Assembly (NCBI GenBank): GCA_910585615.1
Contig: CAJUFO010000033.1
Location: 1 to 43,027, forward strand
Length of the DNA: 43,027 bases
DNA from: an uncultured Acetatifactor sp.
GTDB taxonomy: Bacteria > Bacillota > Clostridia > Lachnospirales > Lachnospiraceae
Direction of reading: 5' to 3'
Positions 1-8,265 of the stretch are shown here, in pieces. The translations under genes and the position numbers were made by a program. The notes below the pieces were generated by a model that had not been told where the DNA came from, made no database searches, and saw only the letters and a list, made by a program, of their open reading frames with translations. Within the stretch, counting starts at the first letter, position 1. Each line of letters starts with the position of its first letter.

Positions 1-72
1 TCTTACCAAAAAGGAGTCATTTTTTACCAAAGACACAAACTTTTTTACACTACCACACATGGTGTTCGGCCC
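1..72. other. Short intergenic end of window
   Basis: A+T-rich stretch downstream of the minus-strand membrane protein gene. The motif TTACCAAA occurs twice about 21 bases apart. No gene and no convincing hairpin terminator is visible before the window edge. Confidence 0.4.
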
Positions 73-1278
73 CTACTCATAGCTTTTTCTATACCCGTCC
101 AGGCGCTCCTCCAGATGCCCTTTCGTGTCCATGACCATATCCAAAGTCTTCCCTTCCGTCCTATATCCGGACATATTCCTGCTCTCCAGGCATGCCCATC
201 TGTCCAGCTCTCTCTTGCATAATTCTGCGCACAGCTCTCCGTCGTCTATATACCGCAAAAGGTTCAGACAGTTCAGTCCGCTGTTGTCAAGATAGATTAG
301 ATAGCTGTCATCGTCAATCCCTGTCTTTTCAACCGCATATTGGGAACAGCTATATGCGTACAGGGCGCAATGCTCCAAAATCCTGCCGTCATGGTTGAGG
401 TTTTCCCTGCTGGCCCGGTATAGCCCTTTTTCTATCCGAAAGCATACCTCCACTTCCGATACCGCCAATCCTTCCCCTGCATCCCTGGACCGGAATTTCA
501 GAAATTTCTCAAACTGATCCACCATGCCGGCTGTATATGTCAGTACCGACTCCCCGTCCCGCTGGGACTTGTATGCATTTTCACATGCGCTTTCTGCCAG
601 CACGCCTGTCTGAAAGACATTTTCCGAGGTCTCGTAAACCCTGCACACCTCTACGCCGTCTTCATATCCTTTCCACAGCTCTTCCGAATCCAGATTCTTG
701 TGGTTGCTGTCCACAAGCGCTTCAAAGTCCTGCTGCCTTTCTTCAAAAACAGAATCCCCTCCCTCAATCGTACTCGTTCTGTCTTCCTTTTCCGGCATGG
801 CGGAAAAAATATCAGTTACCTTTTTTTCATAGGAATTCATGAGAGCCTTTCCGATGTCCTCCCCCTCTTCTATGACAAACCATTCCAGATGCAGGACTTT
901 TTCATACCACAGCATCTCTTCCGGCTTCTTTCTTTCGTGGACGGCAAAATACAGCCCATAGGCATCATACCTCTCCTCAAAGGTCCACGCAAACTCTTCC
1001 TGGAGGGTATATCTGCTTTTTTGGGCGACCAGATAAATAAGCATGCACAATGTAGTCAAAGCTGTCGCTATCAGGCGGTGGCGCCTCTTGGTCCTTTTCT
1101 CAATTTCTTTTTGGTACTTTACTTTCCAGTTCTCCCTCTCGCATCTTTTGCACCGTTCCATATTCCAGTGTATCTTATGTGTCTCGCGGAGGGCAAAAAT
1201 CAGGCATGTAGCAAAAAACAGGCATATAAGCATCATTATGTTCGAATACACCTTTGTATCAACATATTCCACAAACAT
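73..1278 (-). CDS. Membrane protein of unknown function, two N-terminal TM segments
   Basis: Unrecognised 401-residue protein. Two hydrophobic segments are visible, about residues 13-30 and 68-86. They are joined by a strongly basic loop (many Lys/Arg) containing a CxxC motif (CKRC near residues 43-46). By the positive-inside rule this loop is cytoplasmic, which places the acidic C-terminal domain of about 315 residues outside the cell; this topology is inference. The start is supported by AAAGGGG upstream of the ATG. It begins 13 bases after the stop of another membrane protein gene and is the third gene of a minus-strand cluster headed by a winged-helix protein. No catalytic motif is recognised. 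An envelope sensing or signalling role is only a guess from context. Confidence 0.7.
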   Translation of the reverse strand: MFVEYVDTKVYSNIMMLICLFFATCLIFALRETHKIHWNMERCKRCERENWKVKYQKEIEKRTKRRHRLIATALTTLCMLIYLVAQKSRYTLQEEFAWTFEERYDAYGLYFAVHERKKPEEMLWYEKVLHLEWFVIEEGEDIGKALMNSYEKKVTDIFSAMPEKEDRTSTIEGGDSVFEERQQDFEALVDSNHKNLDSEELWKGYEDGVEVCRVYETSENVFQTGVLAESACENAYKSQRDGESVLTYTAGMVDQFEKFLKFRSRDAGEGLAVSEVEVCFRIEKGLYRASRENLNHDGRILEHCALYAYSCSQYAVEKTGIDDDSYLIYLDNSGLNCLNLLRYIDDGELCAELCKRELDRWACLESRNMSGYRTEGKTLDMVMDTKGHLEERLDGYRKSYE

Positions 1279-1291
1279 GCCTTTTCCCCTT

Positions 1292-2101
1292 TCATCCTAT
1301 GCCCTTGCCGATTTCTTTCATACAATCGTCCATTATGTCCATAATCTGTTCGTTGGTATAAAACGATTCCTCCAGGTTCAGCTCGTCCAAATCTATAAAT
1401 GTGTTCGGGCTTCTCATAGCGACCTCCCTTCGGTTCACCGTGCTGATTTCCCTGCCTGAGGCAGTTACGTACATTGTCTTACTCCTGTTCATCTTTTCGC
1501 TCTGATAGCTGATTTCTGCCACCAGCTTTTCGTTCAGCTCGAATTTTTCAGCGATAAAGCCGTCTTGATGCGCATCTCTTAATCGCTCTTTCAACAGCTC
1601 CTGAAAGCGTTCCTCAAATGTATCTAATTTTTCTCGCTGTCCGTTCTCTATTGTCAAGCAGAACATAGATGCCTGTTTTTCTTTGCCGTCTCCAGCCTCC
1701 TCAAGCCGGTTATTGCTGAGGCTGACTTCATTCACATTATACAGTTCCCGCACCTCCAGGATATAGTATACCTTGCCGTCATATTTGATTTCCAGTTGGA
1801 CCCTCACTTTAATCTTGCCGCTTTTCAGTTTGGTTCCTGTCTTAAATACGACCACCTCTGTCTCCGGTTCATAGGTGCATTCCCATTCCGGGCCAAAGAG
1901 GAATTCTTTCCCCTCGGAGGATGTCAGGATGAATGCCCCCAGACCTACGGCAATCACCATAATCACATAAGGAAGCGGAAGCTTCTGTATCCAAGACTTT
2001 ACCAACTCAAAAAATTCTTTCCTGCCCACTTCGTTCACCTCATACAAAAAAGCCTGCGCATAAAGTCCACATACAGCTACCTTACGCACAGGCATATCCA
2101 T
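1292..2101 (-). CDS. Single-pass membrane protein of unknown function
   Basis: Unrecognised protein of up to 269 residues. One hydrophobic segment lies at about residues 43-61, preceded by a basic stretch and followed by an aromatic and charged region, so the C-terminal ~205 residues are probably extracytoplasmic. The tail is acidic and predicted mostly helical. The start is uncertain: the ATG at 2101 has AAAGGG about 9 bases upstream, but an internal GTG (GTG GGC AGG) has a good GAGGTG 6 bases upstream and would remove about 26 residues without touching the membrane segment. It sits between the winged-helix gene (67 bases upstream) and the other membrane protein gene (13 bases downstream), so the three are probably one transcript. 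Confidence 0.65.
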   Translation of the reverse strand: MDMPVRKVAVCGLYAQAFLYEVNEVGRKEFFELVKSWIQKLPLPYVIMVIAVGLGAFILTSSEGKEFLFGPEWECTYEPETEVVVFKTGTKLKSGKIKVRVQLEIKYDGKVYYILEVRELYNVNEVSLSNNRLEEAGDGKEKQASMFCLTIENGQREKLDTFEERFQELLKERLRDAHQDGFIAEKFELNEKLVAEISYQSEKMNRSKTMYVTASGREISTVNRREVAMRSPNTFIDLDELNLEESFYTNEQIMDIMDDCMKEIGKGIG

Positions 2102-2168
2102 CCGCTTTCTGCCCTTTATTCTATCTACCTGCTGTATCCTCTACCTATTCATATGCATCTTCTCTTTC

Positions 2169-3104
2169 TCATTGTTGTTGTGCTTTTGACTCAAAGCATC
2201 CATTGACCATCTTGGTCAAAAAAGCGCTCAGCGCTTTGTCTCCTGCCAGATACCAGCAAAAGCATCTGTAAACTTCCTCGGCGCTCCTGTCTTTCATGGC
2301 GCCGGCTATCTCCTCAATCGCGGCCAGCATCCTGGCAGCTCTGTCATGCCATCCCAGTCTCTCGGAGCAGGCCTTGGCCGCTGTCGCATCCTTTTTCACC
2401 GCTGCCTCCAGGAATCCATATATCTGCAGGATGTCCTGTCCATTGTCCAGCTCCTCCAGGACAAAGGCGAAAGGTGCGAACTTATCCATGAACCTTGCCA
2501 GCCTGGCCTGTAAGATAGCATTGTCCGATAGCAGCTTAAGGACTTTGTCCATGCAGGCCTCTCCATTGCCCAGCAGGACCCTTTCTATATCTTCCAGGAA
2601 CTTGTCTACCAACTCTTCGCTTTCGCTGTCCTGGATTTCCAGATACTTTATGCGGGATATCAACGCGTCATCTAGCAGCATCTCCCAGTCGTCTTCGTGC
2701 ATCTCCCGGAACTTTTCAAGGCACTCTTTGGCTTCCTGCAGCAACCTGGCGGCTTCATGGGACAGCACCCTCTCCGGCTCGCTGTCCCCGGCGCCCACAT
2801 CCTTGTAGCGCCTTTCGATATAATCCCTGCCCAGCTTCGTCAGGAAATAGTACCGATACTTGCCGGATGTCCTGCTGTCCAGCAGCTTATATGGAAACTG
2901 CTCGAACTTTAACAGTATATTGGACAGCGATGCCGGCGATGTCCCCGCGGCATCCGCCAGCTCTTTATGGGGCCGTTCTTTCCCTCCATACAGCGCATAC
3001 AGAATCGCTTTCCTCTTTTTCGTCAGGAACTCGTCTATCATCTTTTCCGTCTCTTCATCGATTACGGTATCGCTTTCGTTCTTCAGCGGCTCCTCCTGAG
3101 GCAA
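2169..3104 (-). CDS. Winged-helix DNA-binding protein, probable regulator of the membrane gene cluster
   Basis: 311-residue protein read from a TTG start with GAAAGGTG about 8 bases upstream; no ATG at the start gives an equally good site. Residues ~25-100 fit a MarR/ArsR-like winged helix: a helix with KRKAILYALYGG, a recognition region (ELADAAGTSPASLSNILLKF) and a wing ending in KYRYYFLTKLGRDYIERRY. The remaining ~200 residues are acidic and helical with no recognised effector domain. First gene of a three-gene minus-strand cluster. The upstream region carries a sigma-A-like promoter, an 18-bp inverted repeat over the -10 and four copies of a 9-10 base repeat, which suggests autoregulation (inference). 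Effector unknown. Confidence 0.65.
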   Translation of the reverse strand: MPQEEPLKNESDTVIDEETEKMIDEFLTKKRKAILYALYGGKERPHKELADAAGTSPASLSNILLKFEQFPYKLLDSRTSGKYRYYFLTKLGRDYIERRYKDVGAGDSEPERVLSHEAARLLQEAKECLEKFREMHEDDWEMLLDDALISRIKYLEIQDSESEELVDKFLEDIERVLLGNGEACMDKVLKLLSDNAILQARLARFMDKFAPFAFVLEELDNGQDILQIYGFLEAAVKKDATAAKACSERLGWHDRAARMLAAIEEIAGAMKDRSAEEVYRCFCWYLAGDKALSAFLTKMVNGCFESKAQQQ

Positions 3105-3134
3105 TTCGATTCACCTTTCCTTTCAGTTCACTTT

Positions 3135-3152
3135 TACTATGCTACCATAGTA
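3135..3152. promoter_or_regulatory. Inverted repeat TACTATG-N4-CATAGTA overlapping the -10
   Basis: A perfect 7-4-7 inverted repeat. Its CATAGTA arm contains, on the minus strand, the TACTAT -10 hexamer of the winged-helix gene promoter, so a bound protein would block RNA polymerase. Operator function is inference. Confidence 0.5.
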
Positions 3153-3175
3153 CAATATCCCGTCTAAAAAGTCAA
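3147..3175 (-). promoter_or_regulatory. Sigma-A-type promoter of the winged-helix / membrane protein cluster
   Basis: On the minus strand TTGACT (3170-3175), a 17-base spacer and TACTAT (3147-3152), about 43 bases upstream of the TTG start at 3104. Good match to the housekeeping consensus with ideal spacing. Confidence 0.6.
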
Positions 3176-3209
3176 TCTCAATTCACTTTCCATGTTTTCG
3201 ATTCACTTT

Positions 3210-3427
3210 ACTTTGCTCGTTACCTATTTCTGTATTTTTGTTTATAAAAATATTCTTTTCTTCATTTCTGCATCTGATTTTGTTCAATCCTGGCGCAATA
3301 AATTGTTGACAAGCATTTTTTTGTTCCTAACTTACAAGAAAAGTAACTCTTTCTGCAGGAAAACCTACTTATCGCACAAATCATCCTTTCTGTTTTCATC
3401 AGCTTTCCAGTTCATCGCTATTTACCC
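3210..3427. other. A+T-rich intergenic region, no gene seen
   Basis: About 220 bases between the divergent-side control region of the winged-helix cluster and the terminator of the rhamnosidase gene. Rich in T-tracts. No open frame with a ribosome binding site and no RNA motif was recognised. Confidence 0.5.
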
Positions 3428-3465
3428 AAAAAGGCTCCCCGGAACTGTTGAAGTCCCGGGAAGCC
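3428..3465 (-). terminator. Rho-independent terminator after the GH78 gene
   Basis: On the minus strand GGCTTCCCGG pairs with CCGGGGAGCC across a 13-base loop (10 bp with one G-T pair), followed by TTTTT. It lies 45 bases beyond the GH78 stop codon. Confidence 0.75.
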
Positions 3466-3509
3466 GGATGACATAAATATCGTAAATCTGAAAACATATG
3501 TTCCAAATT

Positions 3510-6464
3510 CTACAGGCAATGTTTCCCGGCCCACAGCTTCTTCTGCCGTCCGTCCGGCAGAATCACCTCTGCCTCAGCGCCCGCAGGAATCTCTATCTCA
3601 TAGGCTATCTTCTCCCCCTCATACCGCCAGCCGCTGACGATTTCTCCCACCGGAGACAAGTAAGATGCCTTCGCGTACCGTAACGATTCATGGGGCGTGG
3701 GCTGTATGACAATCCGCCCCTGCTCCAGCCGGATGCCGCAGACCCCGGAGAAGAGCCAGCCGCAGACGGCCCCATAGGAATAATGGTTCAGGGAGGCCTT
3801 GCCGTCCCATGTCTCCCAGATGGTAGTGGCTCCTTTCTTCACCGCATAGAGCCAGCCAGGCATGGTGTCCTGAAGCAGCAGCCTGTACGCCGTCTCTATG
3901 TAGCCGTGCTCTGCCAGCACCCCGCAGAGGAAAGGCGTGGAGAGGAAACCTGTGTTCAGGTGATAGCCGGCATTTATCACCAGTTCATTCAAGTCGGCTG
4001 CCGCCTGGCGCTTCTCCTCCTGGTCCAGCAAGTCAAAGGAAATGGCGCGCACGTATTCCGCCTGCCTGTCAGACCGAATCCTGCCCTCCTCCATTGCCAG
4101 ATGGCGGAATGCGCCTTTGGCTTTTTCGGAAGTCTCCCTGTACCTGGACGCATCCTCCTCTTTCCCCAGGATACCCGCAATCTCAGCCAGCATCTGGCCG
4201 GATCTGGCGAAGTAGGCCGTAGCCACCTTGCCCTGGGGCCTGCCCATCACCGAAGCGCCCTCCACATCCGGCTCGCACCACTCGCCGTAGTCTACGCCTG
4301 TCTCGATGGCATAGTCGGCGTAGGGGTTCGGGATAGGCGCCTCCTTTGTCGCCCCATTGCTACTGGCTTTTGCGTTCATCGGATCCCTGCCGCCTGTCTG
4401 CCGGAATTTCTCCATCATCTCCGCCAGCTTCTCCTTGGGCATGCTGGCCACCATAGCACGGTACTCTTCCGGTACCTGGGTCAAGTCCATGGGCATTCCT
4501 GCAGCGGCAGGAGGCTCTCCTTGCGGCTGTGCCGGGTTCGCGGACATCCTGACAGCCTGAACCTTTTCCGGTTTCTGCTCCGGATTCGCGGACATCCTGA
4601 CGTCCTCGGCTCGATGCTCCTCTGGCATCTGCGGCATTGGCGGCTGGGCCTGAGGGTACTGCGCCTCTGTCCCCTGCTGCCCTCCCTTCCCCGCGCGGCT
4701 CTCCAGATAAGCGAACCATCTGCGCATCATATCATAATTCTCCTCCAGGATCCGCACATCCCCATACCGCCGATACAGCGCATAGGGCACAATGATACAG
4801 GCATCCCCCCATCCCACGGAGCCTGCCAGCATCCTCGTGAAAAACGACGGATTGTTGTTCCTGGGCGCGATGTTCGCCACCTTCCCGTCCTCGTACTGAT
4901 TCAGCCTGCACTCCCCCAGCCATTTCCGAATCACCGGATAACAGTCCTCCAGATATATCCCCGCCTCCGCGAACACCCCCATATCCCCCGTCCAGGCCGC
5001 CCGCTCCCTGGTAGGGCAGTCCGTGGGCACATCGCAGAAATTGGACTTCTGGCTCCAGATGCTGTTCTCCACCAATCTGTTCACGGCCTCATTGGAGCAC
5101 TCAAACCTCCCCAGCCGCTCCATCCGGGAATACACCGCTATAGAAGCAAAGACCGCATCTGTCAGATCCACATCCGTCTCCACCTTCGCGTACCGGAAGC
5201 CCCAAATCGTGAATTTCGGCTTATAATGGTTCTCCCCCTCCCTGCAGATATACACCACCTGCTGCCTGATGCCGCCCTCCTTGTGGCGCTTCCTGTCCTG
5301 GAAATTCTCCGTGGTGAAATTCCCTTCCTCGTCCAAGGTTTCCCCATGGGTCAGCACGATACGGTCTCCCGCATGTGCATTGACGGTAAACTCCACATAC
5401 CCGGCCAGGTTCTGCCCATAATCGATGACTGTCTCCCCATTCGGAGTCTTCAGCAGCCTTCCTGTAAAGCGTTCCGCCTCCACGACAGGCACACAGTTGG
5501 AACAGACCAGATTCTCCACCCCGAACTCCGCTGTCCTGACCCCATGATACGCCCCAATCTCCTCCAGCCTGGCATCCACCACCTCGCCCTGCTGCATATC
5601 ATCCTCGCGGATCGGCCCGTTTTGGGAAGCCTCCCAGCTCTCATCGGAGACGCACACCGCCCTGCCCTCCACCTCCAACTGGAAGTACAGCGCCACATCC
5701 TCCCCATACAGATTCCTGTCTCCGTCCACGCCGGAACAGCTCCGGTACCATCCGTCCCCCAGAATCACCTGCACCTGGTTCTCCCCCTCTGTCAACAGCT
5801 CCGTCACATCATAAGTCTGATAGAACAGCCGCTTGTCATAAGTGGAAGTCCCCGGTGCCAGCACAAACTCCCCCACCCGCTTCCCGTTCAGAAACGCCTC
5901 ATACAGCCCATGGCAGGTGATGTATAGCCTGGCTTCCCCCTTTTTCTCCAATACAAAGGATGTCCTCAGATAACTGGCCGGCCTATGAGGCTGCCAATCA
6001 GCCTTCCCGGACTGCGGCCCTCCTTTCCGACCAGCCTCCCGAGCGCCTCCCGGTACGGCACCTGAATCACCTACCGCGGCATCCCCCAGTCCCCAGTCCG
6101 GCTCCGGATCAATCCACCTTGCCACGAACTCCTCCCGCTCCAAAAGCCCCATCTCAAAAAAGGCCTCCTCGCTCCAGTCCCCGGCCCTGTCCTCCTCATC
6201 CCACAACCGCACCCGCCAGAAAACCCTCTGCCTGCTGCCCACTCCCCCACCAAACAAAGCATTCATCCCATCACTGCTTACCTTGCCACTGTCCCAAATG
6301 ACCCGATTCCCGCAGACCGCCTCAATCTCATAAGCCGTCTGCCTTTTCCCATTCCCACAATTCCAAGACAAATACGGCTCCCTGACATCAATCCCAACAG
6401 GATTCTCCATATATTCCGTCCTCAACCGAATCGCTTCCACAAAAAACTCCTCCTCACACTTCAT
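3510..6464 (-). CDS. Glycoside hydrolase family 78 alpha-L-rhamnosidase with a low-complexity insertion
   Basis: About 984 residues. Hydrolyses terminal alpha-L-rhamnose from plant glycosides or rhamnogalacturonan oligomers (family knowledge). Visible: N-terminal beta domains (TEYMENPVGIDV near the start), a carbohydrate-contact domain with LNGKRVGEFVLAPG, and the catalytic (alpha/alpha)6 barrel with DCPTRERAAWTGD carrying the acidic cluster and GATTIWETWDG carrying the second catalytic Glu. No signal peptide, so cytoplasmic. Odd: about 110 residues rich in Pro, Gln, Met and Ala (DNA ~4345-4690) interrupt the barrel and contain a 16-codon repeat (VRMSANP twice). The start is ambiguous: the ATG at 6464 fits the family N-terminus but has a poor Shine-Dalgarno; an ATG at 6566, directly after the upstream stop and with GGAG 7 bases away, would add 34 residues. 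Last gene of the symporter / propeller / GH78 series. Confidence 0.9.
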   Translation of the reverse strand: MKCEEEFFVEAIRLRTEYMENPVGIDVREPYLSWNCGNGKRQTAYEIEAVCGNRVIWDSGKVSSDGMNALFGGGVGSRQRVFWRVRLWDEEDRAGDWSEEAFFEMGLLEREEFVARWIDPEPDWGLGDAAVGDSGAVPGGAREAGRKGGPQSGKADWQPHRPASYLRTSFVLEKKGEARLYITCHGLYEAFLNGKRVGEFVLAPGTSTYDKRLFYQTYDVTELLTEGENQVQVILGDGWYRSCSGVDGDRNLYGEDVALYFQLEVEGRAVCVSDESWEASQNGPIREDDMQQGEVVDARLEEIGAYHGVRTAEFGVENLVCSNCVPVVEAERFTGRLLKTPNGETVIDYGQNLAGYVEFTVNAHAGDRIVLTHGETLDEEGNFTTENFQDRKRHKEGGIRQQVVYICREGENHYKPKFTIWGFRYAKVETDVDLTDAVFASIAVYSRMERLGRFECSNEAVNRLVENSIWSQKSNFCDVPTDCPTRERAAWTGDMGVFAEAGIYLEDCYPVIRKWLGECRLNQYEDGKVANIAPRNNNPSFFTRMLAGSVGWGDACIIVPYALYRRYGDVRILEENYDMMRRWFAYLESRAGKGGQQGTEAQYPQAQPPMPQMPEEHRAEDVRMSANPEQKPEKVQAVRMSANPAQPQGEPPAAAGMPMDLTQVPEEYRAMVASMPKEKLAEMMEKFRQTGGRDPMNAKASSNGATKEAPIPNPYADYAIETGVDYGEWCEPDVEGASVMGRPQGKVATAYFARSGQMLAEIAGILGKEEDASRYRETSEKAKGAFRHLAMEEGRIRSDRQAEYVRAISFDLLDQEEKRQAAADLNELVINAGYHLNTGFLSTPFLCGVLAEHGYIETAYRLLLQDTMPGWLYAVKKGATTIWETWDGKASLNHYSYGAVCGWLFSGVCGIRLEQGRIVIQPTPHESLRYAKASYLSPVGEIVSGWRYEGEKIAYEIEIPAGAEAEVILPDGRQKKLWAGKHCL
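4537..4601. repeat. Two in-frame copies of a 17-bp repeat inside the GH78 insertion
   Basis: TTCGCGGACATCCTGAC is present exactly at 4537-4553 and 4585-4601, offset 48 bases (16 codons). On the minus strand it encodes VRMSANP twice. It lies in the Pro/Gln/Met-rich insertion of the rhamnosidase and indicates in-frame duplication. Confidence 0.8.
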
Positions 6465-6567
6465 CCACTCAAAACACAGTCCAACCAATTTGTAAAAATC
6501 ATTGTAAAAATCGCAGAAATCTCGGCGGCTGGGGCCGCATTCTCCCCCCCGGCCACCTACCTCCATC

Positions 6568-8160
6568 CTACGGCTCCATGTCCTTGATGTCCAACACCAC
6601 CCCGTCATAAGCCGAATACCCCCGGCTCTCCGGCTCTCCATCCTCGCCTTCCGCAAAGGAGAGCATAGCCGGTGCATGCACGTCAGCCCTGTCGAACACC
6701 GCCCGCAGCCTCATCTCCCCGGTATGCTTCCCGGTGACGGAGAGGTCAGCCTCGAACACCGTCTTCCCCGGCGCGAATATGCTGGCCGGAGCCGTAACCG
6801 TCATACTGCCATTATAAAAAGCCTCCCCATCGTCGCTGAAATCCTCATATACCGTCCGGTATACAGGCGGATTCCCCGTCCCGCCCTCGTTCAGCACATA
6901 CCCTCTGGCCTTCCCTTTAACCTTAATGGAAAACACATCCTCCACAGCCTTACGCTCCGGCGCTCTCCCAGGAAGCGCATAAGGTATCTCCCCTTTCTCC
7001 GGGGTCACCCCGAAAGGCACCGACTTCCCAGGCACATAATCCAGTAGACGGCACATCCGCAGCCGCTTCTTCACAGGCCCCTCCGCAGGCCGCGTCCCCT
7101 CGTTCCACATAGCCCGGGTGCTGTCCGGATGCCAGCTAATGGGGGAATAATATACCCATTTCCCCTCCGGGTCGCTCAAATCTACCCCTGCATGGCCCCT
7201 GCCCTCCTTCCGGGACTTCTCAATGTCAATCAGCACAGGCCCCACATTCCCCTTCCGGAACGCACGCACGCCGCTGACGCAATACATATAAAGGCAATTG
7301 ATGAACTTGCTGCGCACCGCCATGGACTGCGGCTGGGGCACCAGGCCGAACACCCCGCAGTTCGTTTTCTCCGAGAACCGGGTGGACATCACCACCCCCA
7401 GCCTTTCATCCGCCGAGAAGATAGTCGTCTCCTCATACCCCGGCGTATCGGTAATCTGAATCAGCTCCTCGCTGTCCAAGGCCAGCACCATGCTCTCGCT
7501 GACGCTGTCCCCGCCGCCCGCCATGGACAGGGCCCTGCCGCCCCGGACGAACTGCTTCAGCTCCCCGCCTCTGGCCGGCAGCGTGACGCTGTATCCCTCA
7601 TGCTCCGGATCCGGCCCACAGAGCCTGTCGCTGCTGATGGCGCATATATCCTCCAGCCGGTAGCAATCCTCCTCCCGCTCCAGACGCCCCAGATAGTTCA
7701 TGGAGCCCGTAGACGTCAGCATCGTCCAGGCCATGTGCCTGTTGTCCGGGGCGATTACGATCTCCGACCAGTGCATGAAGATATTCTCCCCATGCTCCAG
7801 ATGCTCCGGATAATACAGGCGCACCAGCTTCGCCTCTCCACAATGGTCGATGTCCGGGCTGCACTCCAGCACATAATCCCCCAGCAAAATCCTCCTATTG
7901 TCCGCAAAGCACATCCAACGGATACCGTTCGCCCCGGGGAGCCGGGGAATCTCCCCGTCGAAGACCTCCCTGACGTCTGTTCCGTCATCATTCATCGTGA
8001 CTACATGATACCAGTCTTTTCCCTCATGTTCCTCAGCCGTGCCGTAGGAGACCAGCACCCTGCCCGAATAAGTATATGTGCCGGAAATGTCCTCCGATTC
8101 CCAGGGAAGCGGGATGTCCCGGATCTCGATGCGTCCAAATTCCTTGTTTTCTATCACCAT
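6568..8160 (-). CDS. Beta-propeller protein, TolB / oligogalacturonate-lyase-like, possible sugar-acid lyase
   Basis: 530 residues from the ATG at 8160, which has AGAAAGGA upstream; an upstream in-frame ATG at 8256 runs through a 15-bp tandem repeat and has no ribosome site. Repeated propeller-like strands are visible, with blade motifs such as VVTMNDDGTDVREVF, NRHMAWTML and SWHPDSTRAMWNE. These resemble WD/TolB-type propellers and the PL22 oligogalacturonate lyases, though the protein is longer than usual PL22 members (~390) and has an extra C-terminal beta domain of about 130 residues. No signal peptide. It sits between the GPH symporter gene and the GH78 gene on the same strand and probably acts on the same imported saccharide. 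A lyase activity is a hypothesis only; confidence in the fold is higher than in the function. Confidence 0.55.
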   Translation of the reverse strand: MVIENKEFGRIEIRDIPLPWESEDISGTYTYSGRVLVSYGTAEEHEGKDWYHVVTMNDDGTDVREVFDGEIPRLPGANGIRWMCFADNRRILLGDYVLECSPDIDHCGEAKLVRLYYPEHLEHGENIFMHWSEIVIAPDNRHMAWTMLTSTGSMNYLGRLEREEDCYRLEDICAISSDRLCGPDPEHEGYSVTLPARGGELKQFVRGGRALSMAGGGDSVSESMVLALDSEELIQITDTPGYEETTIFSADERLGVVMSTRFSEKTNCGVFGLVPQPQSMAVRSKFINCLYMYCVSGVRAFRKGNVGPVLIDIEKSRKEGRGHAGVDLSDPEGKWVYYSPISWHPDSTRAMWNEGTRPAEGPVKKRLRMCRLLDYVPGKSVPFGVTPEKGEIPYALPGRAPERKAVEDVFSIKVKGKARGYVLNEGGTGNPPVYRTVYEDFSDDGEAFYNGSMTVTAPASIFAPGKTVFEADLSVTGKHTGEMRLRAVFDRADVHAPAMLSFAEGEDGEPESRGYSAYDGVVLDIKDMEP

Positions 8161-8189
8161 AATCCGTCTGTCCTTTCTATATGTATAGA

Positions 8190-8231
8190 AATTCTTTGTA
8201 TCTAAATTCTTTGTATCCGGATTCTTTCTCC
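8190..8231. repeat. 15-bp tandem repeat upstream of the propeller gene
   Basis: The unit TTCTTTGTATCTAAA / TTCTTTGTATCCGGA followed by a partial third copy (TTCTTT). It lies between the symporter stop and the start of the propeller gene, in the probable untranslated leader. Confidence 0.6.
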
Positions 8232-8265
8232 GGCAGCCTGCGGTTCCCATATGCAAGACCGCCGC

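Larger units (their letters stand above)
3109..3209 (-). promoter_or_regulatory. Four ATTCACTTT-type repeats in the control region
   Basis: The 9-mer DTTCACTTT occurs at 3126-3134, 3181-3189 and 3201-3209, and a variant with one extra C (ATTCACCTTT) at 3109-3118. The copies at 3181 and 3201 are 20 bases apart, about two helical turns, just upstream of the -35; the other two lie downstream of the -10. Spacing and position are typical of regulator binding sites; the winged-helix protein encoded immediately downstream is the obvious candidate ligand. Confidence 0.5.

Noticed and set aside
3690..5927. 745-codon open frame on the plus strand opposite the GH78 gene
   Set aside because: It is antisense to a clear glycosidase, rich in Pro/His/Leu/Arg as expected from the complement of G+C-rich coding sequence, with no domain and no ribosome site.
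6567..8256. Longer N-terminus (start at 8256) for the propeller protein
   Set aside because: The extra 32 codons are encoded by a 15-bp tandem repeat without ribosome site, while the ATG at 8160 has AGAAAGGA at a usable distance.
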